A DNA stretch of 64,000 nt from CAVYWD01 sp963772225 (GCA_963772225.1 CAVYWD010000005.1:496001-560000), one strand, 5' to 3'; counted from the first letter of the stretch, positions 44,868-62,581 are shown. A program made the numbers and translations. Notes: generated from the letters alone by a model not told the origin.

Positions 44868-46286
44868 CTACAGCAACGTCCTCGGGTCGGTGACCCGCCC
44901 CGTCACAGCCGCAGCGGCGGCGGTCAACGGGCTCGCGAGCAACGTGCGGCTGCCCTTGCCCTGCCGCCCCTCGAAGTTCCGGTTGCTGGTGCTCACCGCG
45001 ACCTGGCCCGGCGAGAGCTGGTCGCCGTTCATGGCGATGCACATGGAGCAGCCCGGCTCGCGCCACTCGGCGCCGGCGGCGAGGAAGACCTGGTCCAAGC
45101 CCTCGGCCTTGGCCGCGCGCTGCACCGCCGCCGAGCCGGGGACCACCAGCGCCCGCATGCCTGAGGCGACCTTGCGCCCGCGGAAGATGCGCGCGGCCTC
45201 GCGCAGGTCGGCCAGGCGCCCGTTGGTGCAGGAGCCGATGAACACCGTGTCCACCGGGTGGCCGAGCAGCGGCTGGCCCGCAGTGAGGCCCATGTAGGCG
45301 AGCGCCTTGTCGTGCGCCTCGCGCGCGCGCTCGTCGCGGAGCTCGGCGCGCGTGGGGATGGCGCGGGTGATGGGGATGCCCATGCCCGGGTTCGTGCCGA
45401 AGGTGATCATCGGCTCGATGGCCGCGGCGTCCAGCGAGACCGAGGCGTCGAAGGTGGCGCCCGGGTCGGTGGGGAGCAGCTTCCAACGCGCGAGCGCCTT
45501 CTCCCAGTCGGCGCCCTTCGGGGAGCGCTCGCGCCCGGCGAGGTACTGGAAGGTGGTGTCGTCGGGGGCGATCATCCCGGCGCGGGCGCCGGCCTCGATG
45601 GACATGTTGCAGACCGTCATCCGGCTCTCCATGTCCAGCGCGCGGATGGCGGAGCCGGTGTACTCGAGGACATGCCCCGTGGCGCCGCCGACGCCGATCT
45701 TGGCGATGAGCGCCAGGATCACGTCCTTGCCGCTGACGCCAGGCCCGAGCTTGCCGTCGACCTGCACCTCCAGCGTCTTCGCCTTGCGCTGCAGCAGGCA
45801 CTGCGTGGCGAGCACGTGCCCGACCTCGGAGGTGCCGATGCCGAAGGCGAGCGCGCCGAACGCGCCATGGGTGGCGGTGTGGCTGTCGCCGCAGACGACC
45901 GTCATGCCGGGCTGGGTGAGCCCGAGCTCGGGCCCGACCACGTGAACGACGCCGGTGCGGTCGGAGCCGCGGCCGAACAGCTCCACTCCGGCCGCGGCGC
46001 AGTTCGACTCGAGCTGGTCGAGCTGCGCGGCGGCCTGCGCGTCGACCGGCGGGGCGCCGGCCAGGGTGGGCACCGAGTGGTCCATGGTCGCCACAGTGCG
46101 GTCTTGGCGGCGGACCCTGAGCTGGCGCTCGCGCAGCTCGGCGAACGCCTGGGGCGAGGTCACCTCGTGCACGAGGTGCAGGTCGATGTAGAGCACCGCG
46201 GGCTTCTCGGGCTCTTGGGCGACGACGTGGGCGTCCCAGACTTTTTCAAAGAGCGTTTTTGGAGCGAGATGGGGCGTCTGCGGCAC
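44868..46286 (-). CDS. leuC: 3-isopropylmalate dehydratase large subunit
   Basis: A 472-residue aconitase-family subunit. The 4Fe-4S ligand Cys residues are in FIGSCTNGRLADL and EPGCSMCIAMNGDQL; VCGDSHTATHGAFGALAFGIGTSEVGHVLATQ and SNRNFEGRQG are conserved. The start ATG 46286 lies 6 bp after the leuA stop. It acts with LeuD in the second step of leucine synthesis. Confidence 0.96.
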   Translation of the reverse strand: MPQTPHLAPKTLFEKVWDAHVVAQEPEKPAVLYIDLHLVHEVTSPQAFAELRERQLRVRRQDRTVATMDHSVPTLAGAPPVDAQAAAQLDQLESNCAAAGVELFGRGSDRTGVVHVVGPELGLTQPGMTVVCGDSHTATHGAFGALAFGIGTSEVGHVLATQCLLQRKAKTLEVQVDGKLGPGVSGKDVILALIAKIGVGGATGHVLEYTGSAIRALDMESRMTVCNMSIEAGARAGMIAPDDTTFQYLAGRERSPKGADWEKALARWKLLPTDPGATFDASVSLDAAAIEPMITFGTNPGMGIPITRAIPTRAELRDERAREAHDKALAYMGLTAGQPLLGHPVDTVFIGSCTNGRLADLREAARIFRGRKVASGMRALVVPGSAAVQRAAKAEGLDQVFLAAGAEWREPGCSMCIAMNGDQLSPGQVAVSTSNRNFEGRQGKGSRTLLASPLTAAAAAVTGRVTDPRTLL

Positions 46287-46292
46287 TGGGAG

Positions 46293-47963
<1,671 letters not shown>

Positions 47964-48504
47964 GTGACCGACGACGCCTCCTTTTGGGCAGCAGTTCCCG
48001 GCCAAACCCGCGCCGGCCGGTGACAGCTTCGGCGATTTCTGCGGCCTTGACGTTTCGTGCGCCTCGGGCGCGACCGCCCGGCCCAGCGCTCGCCTGCCCG
48101 CGAGCGCCGACAGCCGTGGACTCGAATGCCCCGGCGCATCCGTTCGTCTCGTCGCGACGACGAAGGGAGTCGCCTGCCCTGCTCAGCGACGGCGGAGGGA
48201 GGGTGGGGCGGGAGACGTAGGTTAGTCGCCTCCTCCGGCCCGATGCAACCTCGTTCATGGCGCCGTTCTCCCGAACGGGGCGCACGGCATTTGGGCGTGC
48301 CGCGGCAGCACAGTCTGCGCGCGCCTTCATTGCTCGAATGACGCGGGACGCCGCGAGGCTCCGGAGCGGTGCGCGCCCGGCGAATGCCCGGTGTCGAGCA
48401 GACGGCAAGGTGAGGCAGGCGACGATGCAGCCGCGGCCCCGGGGAAGCGGCAAGATGAGCCCATTCGTACTTGTTTCAACTTATCCGCACCAGGAGATCT
48501 GCTC
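47964..48504. promoter_or_regulatory. Divergent leader region between leuA and the aminotransferase
   Basis: These 541 bp have no supported gene. They should contain the promoter and a long 5' leader of the biosynthetic cluster on the minus strand and the aminotransferase promoter on the plus strand. A perfect 12-bp palindrome TCGTCGCGACGA lies at 48149-48160. No run of Leu or Trp codons typical of an attenuator peptide and no T-box landmark could be recognised. Confidence 0.4.
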
Positions 48505-49686
48505 ATGGCAGCCCCGACCGTCGCCGAGCTCAAGCCGCCGCTTCGTCTGCTGTTGGGCCCCGGCCCGAGCCCCGTCCACCCGCGGGTCCTCAGCGCGATG
48601 GCCACCCCGCCCATCGGCCACCTCGACCCCGCATTCCTGGCCATCATGACCGAGGTGCAGGGGCAGCTCCGGGCGGTGTTCGAGACCGAGAACCCGTTCA
48701 CCATCGCCCTCTCCGGGACGGGCTCGGCGGGGATGGAGGCGGCGCTCGTCAACATCCTCGAGCCGGGCGACACGGCGGTGGTCGGGGTGGCGGGCGTCTT
48801 CGGCGGGCGGATGGCGGAGATCGTCGGGCGGTGTGGCGCGAAGCTCGTCTCGGTGGAGGCGCCTTGGGGGGAGGCGATTGCGCTCGAGGCGATCGAGAAG
48901 GCGCTGAAGGAGAACGAGAAGGTGAAGGCGGTGGCCCTGGTCCACGCCGAGACGTCGACCGGCGCCCAGCAGCCGCTCGACGGGTTGTCGCAGCTCTGCC
49001 ACGACCACGGGGCGCTTCTGGTGGTCGACGCGGTGACCTCTCTCGGCGGCATCGCCGTGGGCGTGGACCGGAACGGCATCGACGTCTGCTACTCCGGGAC
49101 GCAGAAGTGCCTGTCGTGCCCGCCGGGGCTCGCGCCGCTGACGCTGTCGCCGCGCGCGCTGGAGGTCGTGAAGGGGCGGAAGACCCGGGTGCAGAGCTGG
49201 TATCTGGATTTGTCGCTGATCGCCGACTATTGGGCCGAGGGGAAGCGCACTTATCATCACACCGCGCCCATTAACATGGTTTATGGGCTGCGGGAGGCGC
49301 TGCGGCTGGTGCTGGAGGAGGGGCTGGAACCGAGGTTTCTGAGGCATCGGCGGCATTCGGCGGCGCTCGTGGCAGGGCTCGCCGAGCTGGGGTGCACGCC
49401 ACTGGCGGCACAGGGGCGGCGGTTGACCTCGTTGAATTGCGTGAAGGTCCCCGAAGGGGTCGACGAGGCGGTGGTTCGCAAGGCGCTGCTTTCGGAATAC
49501 GACATGGAGATAGGCGGGGGCCTGGGGCCTTTGGCCGGGAAGGTCTGGCGCATCGGGCTCATGGGCGAGGGGGCGACGCGGGGGAATGTGCTGACCGTGC
49601 TCGGCGGGCTCGAGCGGCAGCTCGCCAAGGCGGGAAAGAGCGTGAAGCCCGGGACCGCGGTCGCGGCGGCGATGCAGAGCTATTAG
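48505..49686 (+). CDS. Class V aminotransferase (alanine-glyoxylate / serine-pyruvate type)
   Basis: A 393-residue PLP enzyme starting at ATG 48505 (AGGAG upstream). LLLGPGPSPVHPRVLSAMATPPIGHLDP, LSGTGSAGMEAAL, VHAETSTGAQQPLDGL, LLVVDAVTSLGGIAVGVD (PLP Asp) and CYSGTQKCLSCPPGLAPL (PLP Lys) are typical of the alanine-glyoxylate aminotransferase family. It may provide glycine from glyoxylate, or serve photorespiration-like or purine salvage routes; the donor cannot be read off. It is divergent from the leu cluster and not obviously co-regulated. Confidence 0.88.
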   Translation: MAAPTVAELKPPLRLLLGPGPSPVHPRVLSAMATPPIGHLDPAFLAIMTEVQGQLRAVFETENPFTIALSGTGSAGMEAALVNILEPGDTAVVGVAGVFGGRMAEIVGRCGAKLVSVEAPWGEAIALEAIEKALKENEKVKAVALVHAETSTGAQQPLDGLSQLCHDHGALLVVDAVTSLGGIAVGVDRNGIDVCYSGTQKCLSCPPGLAPLTLSPRALEVVKGRKTRVQSWYLDLSLIADYWAEGKRTYHHTAPINMVYGLREALRLVLEEGLEPRFLRHRRHSAALVAGLAELGCTPLAAQGRRLTSLNCVKVPEGVDEAVVRKALLSEYDMEIGGGLGPLAGKVWRIGLMGEGATRGNVLTVLGGLERQLAKAGKSVKPGTAVAAAMQSY

Positions 49687-49898
49687 TCGGCTTCGCCGCA
49701 CGGGGGCTTTGCCTTGGCGGCGGAGCGATCGAAAAGCAAAGGGCGCCTATTGAACGGCGGAGGAGCGATCTCGCTCGGGGCTCACGTCGAACCGAGCGCG
49801 CAAGCGAAAAGGAGGCAGCGCCGCGGGCGCGCCGTTAGTTTCAAGGTCGCTGCTTTCCGGATCGATCAATTCCAATCTATTCACAAAAGGGGTGCGTC

Positions 49899-50738
49899 GT
49901 GGCTTACCGCAAGCTCTTCTTGTCGCCGGTTGCGGTCTGCGCCTTCCTCTGTGCTGCCGGTGCTCAGGCGCAGGCTCAGGGACGCGCCGCTCCATCCGGC
50001 GCCCGCTCGGAGTGCCAAGGCCTGCCCGGCCATGCCCAGCTCAAGGCCGCGCTCGACGTTGCGGTTCAAGCCGAAACCAGCGGGCTCAACAACCATATGT
50101 GGGCGACGATCGTCAATCGAGACGGGGTGGTTTGCGCCGTCGCCTTCTCCGGAGCCGACCGAGGCGCTCAGTGGCCCGGCAGCCGAGTCATCTCCGCGCA
50201 AAAAGCCAACACCGCAAACTCCTTCAGCCTCGACGCGAGCTCGGCGAGCAATGGCTCTGGCCAGCCGAAGGGGCTCGCGCTCTCCACGGCGAACCTCTAT
50301 TCGGCCGTGCAGCCCGGAGGAAGCCTGTTCGGGCTGCAGCACAGCAATCCGGTTAACGTGGACGCGGCTTACGAGGAGCCTTCCTCGGCCTACGGCACCC
50401 CGGCCGATCCACTGGTCGGAAAGAAGGTCGGCGGGGTGAACGTGTTTGGCGGCGGGCTGGCGCTCTTCGACGCCCAGCGGAAGATCCTTGGGGCGCTGGG
50501 CTTGAGCGGCGATACGTCCTGCGCGGATCACGACATCGCCTGGCGGGTTCGCCACGCGCTCGGGTTGGACAACCTCGCGGGCGTCGGCGGGGTCAGCGGC
50601 GATGCCGAGCGACCGGACAACATCGTCTTCGACATCGCGCCCAATCCGAGCGGGGGGACGGGCGTGAGCGCGGGAGGCTTCGGGCATCCGACGTGTCTGA
50701 ACACGGGAGACCCGAAGGTGCTGCCCGCGGTGAAGTGA
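49899..50738 (+). CDS. Exported heme-binding-like protein (GlcG/HbpS, DUF336 family)
   Basis: A 279-residue protein starting at GTG 49899 (AAGGGG upstream) with a signal peptide MAYRKLFLSPVAVCAFLCAAGAQA. The mature part shows the GlcG/HbpS pattern: LKAALDVAVQAE, WATIVNRDGVVCAVAFSG, SRVISAQKANTANSFS, LFGLQHSNPVN and GKKVGGVNVFGGGLALFD, then ALGLSGDTSCADHDIAWRVRHALGL. Relatives bind heme or corrinoids or act as small-molecule sensors. Four or more Cys suggest disulfides in the periplasm. It stands alone. Confidence 0.8.
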   Translation: MAYRKLFLSPVAVCAFLCAAGAQAQAQGRAAPSGARSECQGLPGHAQLKAALDVAVQAETSGLNNHMWATIVNRDGVVCAVAFSGADRGAQWPGSRVISAQKANTANSFSLDASSASNGSGQPKGLALSTANLYSAVQPGGSLFGLQHSNPVNVDAAYEEPSSAYGTPADPLVGKKVGGVNVFGGGLALFDAQRKILGALGLSGDTSCADHDIAWRVRHALGLDNLAGVGGVSGDAERPDNIVFDIAPNPSGGTGVSAGGFGHPTCLNTGDPKVLPAVK

Positions 50739-51116
50739 GGGGCGGCGTTCGAGCGGCGCGAGAATGAGTGAAAGCCTCGGGCTGCTCGAGCTCTGTGGCG
50801 ACGGACGGTGGGTCGTTCGTTCCGGCGAGGGAAGCGACCGTCGGGACGTGCTTCGCCTCGGGGCGGGCGGGGAACAACCACGGAATTTGAGATCGTCACA
50901 TGCCGATGTGGAGTAACCAGTAGATGAAGTGCTGGCCGTTGCCCTCACTTCGAGGCCCACAAGAGCCGTCACTCCAACAGCCCAATCGAATCCTCCCTTG
51001 TGAGCGCCGCCGCCCTGTCCGCCCCGGCGAGCGCGCGCTTCTCCCCGCCCCGTGGACCGCGCGCCTCGCCTCCGGGGTGAACAAAGCGTCGCGGCCTTGG
51101 GCGCGGGGACAGCCCC
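50739..51116. other. Gap containing a diverged copy of the helicase 3' end
   Basis: No gene is supported. Bases 50968-51043 repeat the last ~90 bp of the SNF2 helicase gene (54382-54472); its minus-strand translation ends GADRAAALTREDSIGLLE, as in the helicase. Between it and the AbiEii stop is an Arg/Pro-rich non-coding stretch. Confidence 0.6.
50968..51043 (-). repeat. Diverged direct repeat of the helicase 3' end
   Basis: Aligned with 54382-54472 it shows five mismatches and one 15-bp (five-codon) deletion, and includes the stop codon. The two copies bracket ~3.3 kb carrying the AbiE pair and a lipoprotein gene. This parallels the 143-bp repeat around the deaminase, but with more divergence. 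Confidence 0.85.
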
Positions 51117-51929
51117 TCAGGCGCCTTTCCACGGATCGCCCGGAAGGCGCCCGACCAGCTCGCGCCAGACGAGCTCGAGGGCCTTGTCGAAGCTCCAGCT
51201 CTGACCGCTCGCGAGGAGCGGCGTGATGTCGGCGGTGAAGACCGCGTCGGCCTTCTTGGCGGCGAGGTTCTGCTCGAACATCGCGCGCGTGATGCGCGCA
51301 CCATCTTCCTGCATGTAGCGCGCGAAGACCTTGACGATGCGCTCGGGGGAGACACCCCCGCGTTGCAGCGCGAGCCCGAGATCGAAGAGGTCTCGCCCCT
51401 TCTTCCTCTGGAAGAGGGCCCGGAGCTTCGTGCCGAGCAGCTCGTCCAGCTCGTAGGTCTGAAGGTCGGCCGCGCCCGTGAACCATCTTGAGCTGACCTC
51501 GAAGCGATGAGGCTTCAGGCCGAGGACGGCGAAGTGCTCGCGCGAATTGATCTCCACCTTGAGCTTCAACCGGACCGGCGGTAGGTTCTCGGAGTTGAAG
51601 CGGTAATTCAGCGTGACGCGCCCCTCGGACTGCTTCCACTGCGGCTTGCCGAGCCAGCCGTCCAGCGCCTCGTGGATCACGTTGAGCGCCGGACCGATTC
51701 CACCAGGCTCGGTCTGCACGAGATCGATGTCCTCCGAGTACCGGGCTGCGGGGCGGAAGTGCAGCTTGTAGAGCGCGGTCCCGCCGCGGAACGCGAGGGC
51801 CTTCGCGATCGTTGGGCGCGAGAAGAGCTCGACGAGTGCACGAGAGATGACGAGGTCCTGCTCCACCTGCCGATCCGCGACCCACGGGGCATGGGCGCGC
51901 CACTCAGTGATGAAGTCCTTCGGGATCAC
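51117..51929 (-). CDS. AbiEii/AbiGii-type nucleotidyltransferase toxin
   Basis: A 270-residue protein of the AbiEii (DUF1814) family, the toxin of type IV toxin-antitoxin systems. The nucleotidyltransferase core reads LAFRGGTALYKLHFRPAARYSEDIDLVQ, with the paired Asp of SEDID; LLGTKLRALFQRKKGRDLFDLGLAL is the second conserved block. The start is GTG 51929, overlapping the AbiEi stop (GTGA). Family members transfer nucleotides to tRNA or similar targets and cause abortive infection. Confidence 0.9.
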   Translation of the reverse strand: MIPKDFITEWRAHAPWVADRQVEQDLVISRALVELFSRPTIAKALAFRGGTALYKLHFRPAARYSEDIDLVQTEPGGIGPALNVIHEALDGWLGKPQWKQSEGRVTLNYRFNSENLPPVRLKLKVEINSREHFAVLGLKPHRFEVSSRWFTGAADLQTYELDELLGTKLRALFQRKKGRDLFDLGLALQRGGVSPERIVKVFARYMQEDGARITRAMFEQNLAAKKADAVFTADITPLLASGQSWSFDKALELVWRELVGRLPGDPWKGA

Positions 51930-52711
51930 TGGTCCGCCTCCACGCTCGAGTTGACCGCCAGCTTCCATCGCGCGAGGCGCTCGGCGCCCGCCTTCGGCCT
52001 GGAACGGACGAGCGGAGCGAAGACGTGTGCGAGCTCCTTCACGACCGGCGCGAGGCTGTCTCCAAGCTCGTGGTGTTCGGTGAGGTCCAGGAGATAGCCG
52101 AGGCGCTGGGCCCACGAGATGGGGCCGAGCCGAGCGGCAGCAGCCAGCTTCGCGGCATCGAGCGCCTCGACCAGCTCGGCGAGAACGGAGGCGACGTTGT
52201 CGAGACCGCCGCACTGGTCGGCGTAGCCCACCAACTCGAGCGCGGTCGCCTCCGGCGAGGCGACACGCAGCCCACCGCGCGCGGTGTTCTTCTCGACGAC
52301 GGGCATCTGCTCCAGGTCCTTCCGAGCCATGAACTGCACGCGCACCTCGCCGCACTCAAGGGGCCTGCGGTTCATTTTCACCATGACCTGGAAGGCCTGG
52401 GGCCGTTGGTGAGCAGCGCCGTGCAGCTCGGCTGCGCTGAGCAGAGCGACGTAGTAGGGCTCGCGGAGGTGCTTCATCAGCTGCGGAACGAACTGCTCGG
52501 CGGGCAGGCAGCCGAGGCGGCGGTACTCCGGGGGCACAACGACATAGAAGCCCTTGTGCGGGTCGGCGACCTCGCCCTTCGCCTTGAGCCGACGGAGCGC
52601 TGCTCGCACAGTCGGGATCGAGCCGCCCAGCGCCGCAACGGCCTCGTCCGTGGTGAAGTGGTGTCGACCGCGCGCGGCCAGGTCGTCGATGTAGCGAGCA
52701 GCACTTCCCAT
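51926..52711 (-). CDS. AbiEi-type antitoxin / transcriptional repressor
   Basis: A 261-residue protein with an N-terminal winged helix-turn-helix (ARGRHHFTTDEAVAALGGSIPTVRAALRRLKAKGEV) and the AbiEi core (YYVALLSAAELHGAAHQRPQAFQVMV, GGLRVASPEATALELVGYADQCGGL). It is the cognate antitoxin and an auto-repressor in known systems. Encoded first, it overlaps the toxin by 4 bp. A 9-bp inverted repeat 17 bp upstream of its start is a good operator candidate. Confidence 0.9.
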   Translation of the reverse strand: MGSAARYIDDLAARGRHHFTTDEAVAALGGSIPTVRAALRRLKAKGEVADPHKGFYVVVPPEYRRLGCLPAEQFVPQLMKHLREPYYVALLSAAELHGAAHQRPQAFQVMVKMNRRPLECGEVRVQFMARKDLEQMPVVEKNTARGGLRVASPEATALELVGYADQCGGLDNVASVLAELVEALDAAKLAAAARLGPISWAQRLGYLLDLTEHHELGDSLAPVVKELAHVFAPLVRSRPKAGAERLARWKLAVNSSVEADQ

Positions 52712-53164
52712 GGTTGGACTCGTTACATGCAGAAAGTAATGCTAGTCGTCGCTTTCTGCAAGTTGCGGCTCGACAACCGGAGTCGATGACGACGCAAAGC
52801 GACGAATCGAGTCGCTTCATGGTGCAACGGATCCGGCCCCGTCACCCTATGACGCGCACGCCGATCGTGCCGGCTCTCGGCTTGTCGGCCTGCCCCTCCC
52901 GCTGACACGCGAGCGCGCGCCCAGAAATTGTCGGCGTGGCCTGCGATCGCCCAGGAGGCATCCATCAACCCGATGGGCCCTCGGCCAACGCGGCGCGGAC
53001 GCTCTGCTCCAAGGTTCTCCATTGACCCGAATGCCCGCCCTTCGCTCTCTATGGGCACGAGGAGTTGCATGGCTCGCCGGGCCCGAAGAAGGCCTCCGGT
53101 CGAGTGCGCATGTCCGGAGCATCGGACTGCGCGACGGGCGTCGCCTCGCCTCTGGAGAGATGGC
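52712..53164. other. Divergent region between abiE-type operon and lipoprotein gene
   Basis: Apart from the operator-like repeat at 52728-52760, no gene or RNA is recognisable. Open frames crossing it are Arg-rich shadows. Confidence 0.45.
52728..52760 (-). promoter_or_regulatory. Inverted-repeat operator upstream of the AbiEi-type gene
   Basis: TGCAGAAAG (52728-52736) and CTTTCTGCA (52752-52760) form perfect 9-bp arms with a 15-bp spacer, in an AT-richer patch just upstream of the antitoxin start. AbiEi proteins repress their own promoter by binding inverted repeats, so this is the likely operator/promoter site. Confidence 0.65.
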
Positions 53165-54161
53165 ATGTCGTCAAATTCCCCTCACCTCGGCGTCGTTTGG
53201 CTCCTCGCGGCCGTCGCCGCGGGCGCTGCGTGCTCTGTCGGCTCGGGCTCCGGAGCGCAGCCGGGCGCGTCGGCCGACGCGGCCGAGTTGGCCGACGCGG
53301 TCGAGTTGGCCGACGCGGGCGAGTTGGCGAACGCCGATGCTTCACCGTCGTCGGGCAGCGACGCGGGCAACATCCAGGCGACCACCGAGGTCTGCGACGG
53401 CATCGACAACGACGGCGACGGGATCATCGACAACGTCGACCTGAACCACGACGGCATCTGCGATTGCTTGAACATCGCGACGCTCGGCTACCCGGGAAGT
53501 TGGGGCCAGGGAGACGTCTTCAATGACTGGCTCGCGGGCCGGACGAGCAGCAGCGGCGGCGTCGTCGCGCTCGCCTCCCAGACGCTGACCGCGCAAGCTC
53601 TAGCCCCCTTCCAGGTCCTCGTGGTTCAGGACGTTCGATCGGGCTCCGGCTCCGAGGGTATCGGCAATGGCATCGGGCGGTCATATTCCGACGCCGAGGT
53701 CGAGGCGCTCTCGAATTGGGTGAAAGCGGGCGGCGGGGTGATGACGCTGATCGGGTACGCGGATGCCTCCGAGCGGGAGAACGTCAACAAGCTGCTCGCT
53801 CCCTTCGGCCTGAGCTACGACTCGGCGGGGATTTACGGGACCGGAACCGATTCCACCGTCCCAATCACCCACTGGGCGCAGCACCCCATCTCCGACGGGG
53901 TCCAGCAAGTGGGAGTCAACGGCGGCTATCCCGTGAGCGGGGGCACGCTGCTCGCCTGGGAGTCGCAGCCGGGCAACTGGGACCTGGGGCGGGTCGTCGA
54001 ATATGGCTCGGGCCACGTCTTCGCCTGGGGCGACGAGTGGATCACCTACAACTCCGAATGGAAGAGCCACCCGGACTACCAGATTCGAGCGATTCTGGGT
54101 GAACGCCATCAAATGGCTGACGGTCTCCGGCGTCTGCCAGGTCCCGACGGGCCCGAACTGA
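53165..54161 (+). pseudogene. MopE-like lipoprotein with calcium-binding motif, frameshifted near the end
   Basis: ATG 53165 (GGAGAG upstream) opens MSSNSPHLGVVWLLAAVAAG with a lipobox Cys (AACS). An 18-bp tandem repeat encodes (ADAxEL)3. Then comes TTEVCDGIDNDGDGIIDNVD, a thrombospondin-3-like calcium motif, and a ~200-residue domain (FQVLVVQDVRSG, ALSNWVKAGGGVMTLIGYAD, VFAWGDEWITYN) resembling ThuA/DUF4350-type glutamine-amidotransferase-like folds. At ~54083 one extra T (ATTC for ATC) shifts the frame; corrected, it ends ERFWVNAIKWLTVSGVCQV to TGA 54159-54161. Only the last ~25 residues are affected. Confidence 0.7.
53273..53335 (+). repeat. 18-bp in-frame tandem repeat (about 3.5 units)
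   Basis: Units of the form GCCGACGCGGnCGAGTTG encode ADAAEL, ADAVEL and ADAGEL, with a partial ANA unit. The array sits in the linker behind the lipobox, where length variation would change the distance of the domain from the membrane. Confidence 0.8.
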
Positions 54162-54382
54162 CGAGTGCCGCCCTCGCGCGGCGAGGCGCTTCGAGCTCGC
54201 TCTCGCGCGTCGGGGGAGCAAGCTTCAGGGAATTGACCTCACCCTCCCAGGCGGCTCCCGAAGCGTTGGGTCGCGCAAAGGGGCGGGAGACGGTCGATAG
54301 GAACCACCGCAATCAGACGGGGTGGAACGAAAGGGCAAGCGGCGGACGGTCACCGGCCAGTAGCCTCGCCGTCCCGCGGCGG

Positions 54383-57301
<2,919 letters not shown>

Positions 57302-57393
57302 GGTGGTCCTTGGGAGGGCGGCTCGCGCCGGGGAGGCGAGGATTCTATCACGGGTGTGGTGGAGCGCGGCCGGAGCTCCGACCGACTGAGAAA

Positions 57394-57544
57394 CCGGGAT
57401 CGGGATCGGGATCGTTCACGGTTGGTTGCGGGGACGCGAACGGGGACGGGTACGTCCCACGGTCCCGGGTTCGGTTGACGGGCCGTGCCCGTGCCCCTGA
57501 AACGGGAGCCGTCCTGCGTCCCCGCGAACAGATCCCGATCCCGA
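57394..57544. repeat. GGGATC / GGGACG simple-repeat region with nested inverted repeats
   Basis: Upstream of the helicase gene: GGGATC repeats at 57394-57414 face GATCCCGATCCCGA at 57531-57544, and GCGGGGACGC (57428-57437) faces GCGTCCCCGC (57516-57525). The whole can fold into one long hairpin. The motif style matches the tract between leuC and leuD. Confidence 0.65.
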
Positions 57545-57594
57545 CCTCGGCTTCCCTATCCCGCAAGAACTCTCGCCCCAAACCTTCCCTTCCC

Positions 57595-58104
57595 TCAGGT
57601 CCCGTCGGCCAACCGCCTCGCCACGTGCCGCCTCAATCGCACCACGTCATCCTCGGTCATCCACGGATTCGACAAATGCCGGATGACTTCCTCCTCGCTC
57701 ATCCCCAGCCGCACCCCCTCCTCCACCGCCACCGCGTAGCCTTCGATCTCCGTGGGCCGGTCCACGTACGAGAACTGCTCGTCCCAGAGGTCCATGCCCT
57801 CGGTGAGCTGGCGCAGGTGCGTCAGCTCGTGCATCAGGTCGAGATAGACGTCCAGCGGGTTGCCCTCGCGGTAGTAGGTCTCGGAGAGCACGATGCACGG
57901 GACGCTGACGTCCACGAACGCGTAGCCTGGCCTCGGCTGGATGAACACCGCCGCCGCCGCGAGCAGCGCGTCGCGCACCCGGGGGTCGTGCGCGATGCGC
58001 GCGAGCGCCGGGCTCTGGACCACCTTGGGCAGGAGCTCGACGAAACGGTGACGACCCCGCCGCAGAGAGCGGTTCACCTGAGCGTAGTCGGGCAAGTCGC
58101 TCAT
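57595..58104 (-). CDS. Small metallopeptidase-like protein (HExxH)
   Basis: A 169-residue protein with ATG 58104 preceded by GGAGA. It contains LDLMHELTHLRQL, an HExxH zinc motif, followed ~21 residues later by a Glu-rich helix (RPTEIEGYAVAVEEGV) that could give the third ligand. The strand FVDVSVPCIVLSETYYREGNP precedes it. It resembles short SprT/ImmA-like or conserved hypothetical zinc proteins; no transmembrane or signal segment was seen. Proteolytic activity is not certain. It lies alone between the helicase and kinase genes. Confidence 0.65.
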   Translation of the reverse strand: MSDLPDYAQVNRSLRRGRHRFVELLPKVVQSPALARIAHDPRVRDALLAAAAVFIQPRPGYAFVDVSVPCIVLSETYYREGNPLDVYLDLMHELTHLRQLTEGMDLWDEQFSYVDRPTEIEGYAVAVEEGVRLGMSEEEVIRHLSNPWMTEDDVVRLRRHVARRLADGT

Positions 58105-58243
58105 CGATTCGTCTCCAGGCAAAGAAGCTCCGCGGTGCGTCGCAGCCGCCTCTGGCACCCCGGTCGCAAAGCCGAGGAGCAAGTGTAACCAGAGACCGGC
58201 TCCGAAGCAGAGGTTGGCGCGCCCCGGCGAGGCCGCCCGCAAG

Positions 58244-59383
<1,140 letters not shown>

Positions 59384-59437
59384 CGAGAGCCCTCCAAACC
59401 GCGCCTCCGGCGGGCCTGCCCCAGTTGCGGTTCGAGC

Positions 59438-62119
<2,682 letters not shown>

Positions 62120-62581
62120 GGAGGCTAAGCGCCAGTCCGGGCCAGCGGTGTTGGCGCTGCTTTCAGCATCCCACACTTGAAGTGCGAAACGCCTCATGCC
62201 GACCCGTTCGGGGTCCGAGATCGGTCCGGATTCGAACATCGGGGAAAGAGCCCACGGGCCTCAGCTCAGCTCAGCTCGGCATCGTCATGCACCCGAGGAC
62301 GAGCTCCCGCTGGCCTTAAGGTCTTGGCGGTGATCGCCTGGCAACTGTCACGGCCAAGGCGGTCGAGACCTTCAGACCTTCGAGAAGCTGGGCCTGCCCA
62401 CTCAAGGCGCCGAAGCGCGCGCGCGGGCCTCCAAGACAGGACGGGCGGTTCGACCGGCCGTTCGGCGAGACCGCCGCCGGCGCTGGTCCGCGCGTCGACT
62501 CACGGGCGGCGCCGGAGCCCTCGGCGACAGCTCGAGCGGCGAGGCGGGCGGAGGACGCGGCGCCTCGAGGGCGCCTGGCGC
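62120..62581. other. Gap upstream of the hybrid kinase, no gene seen
   Basis: It contains a short TCAGC tandem run near 62,263-62,278 and otherwise unstructured GC-rich sequence. Long frames on both strands here are Arg/Pro-rich shadows without starts. Confidence 0.45.
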
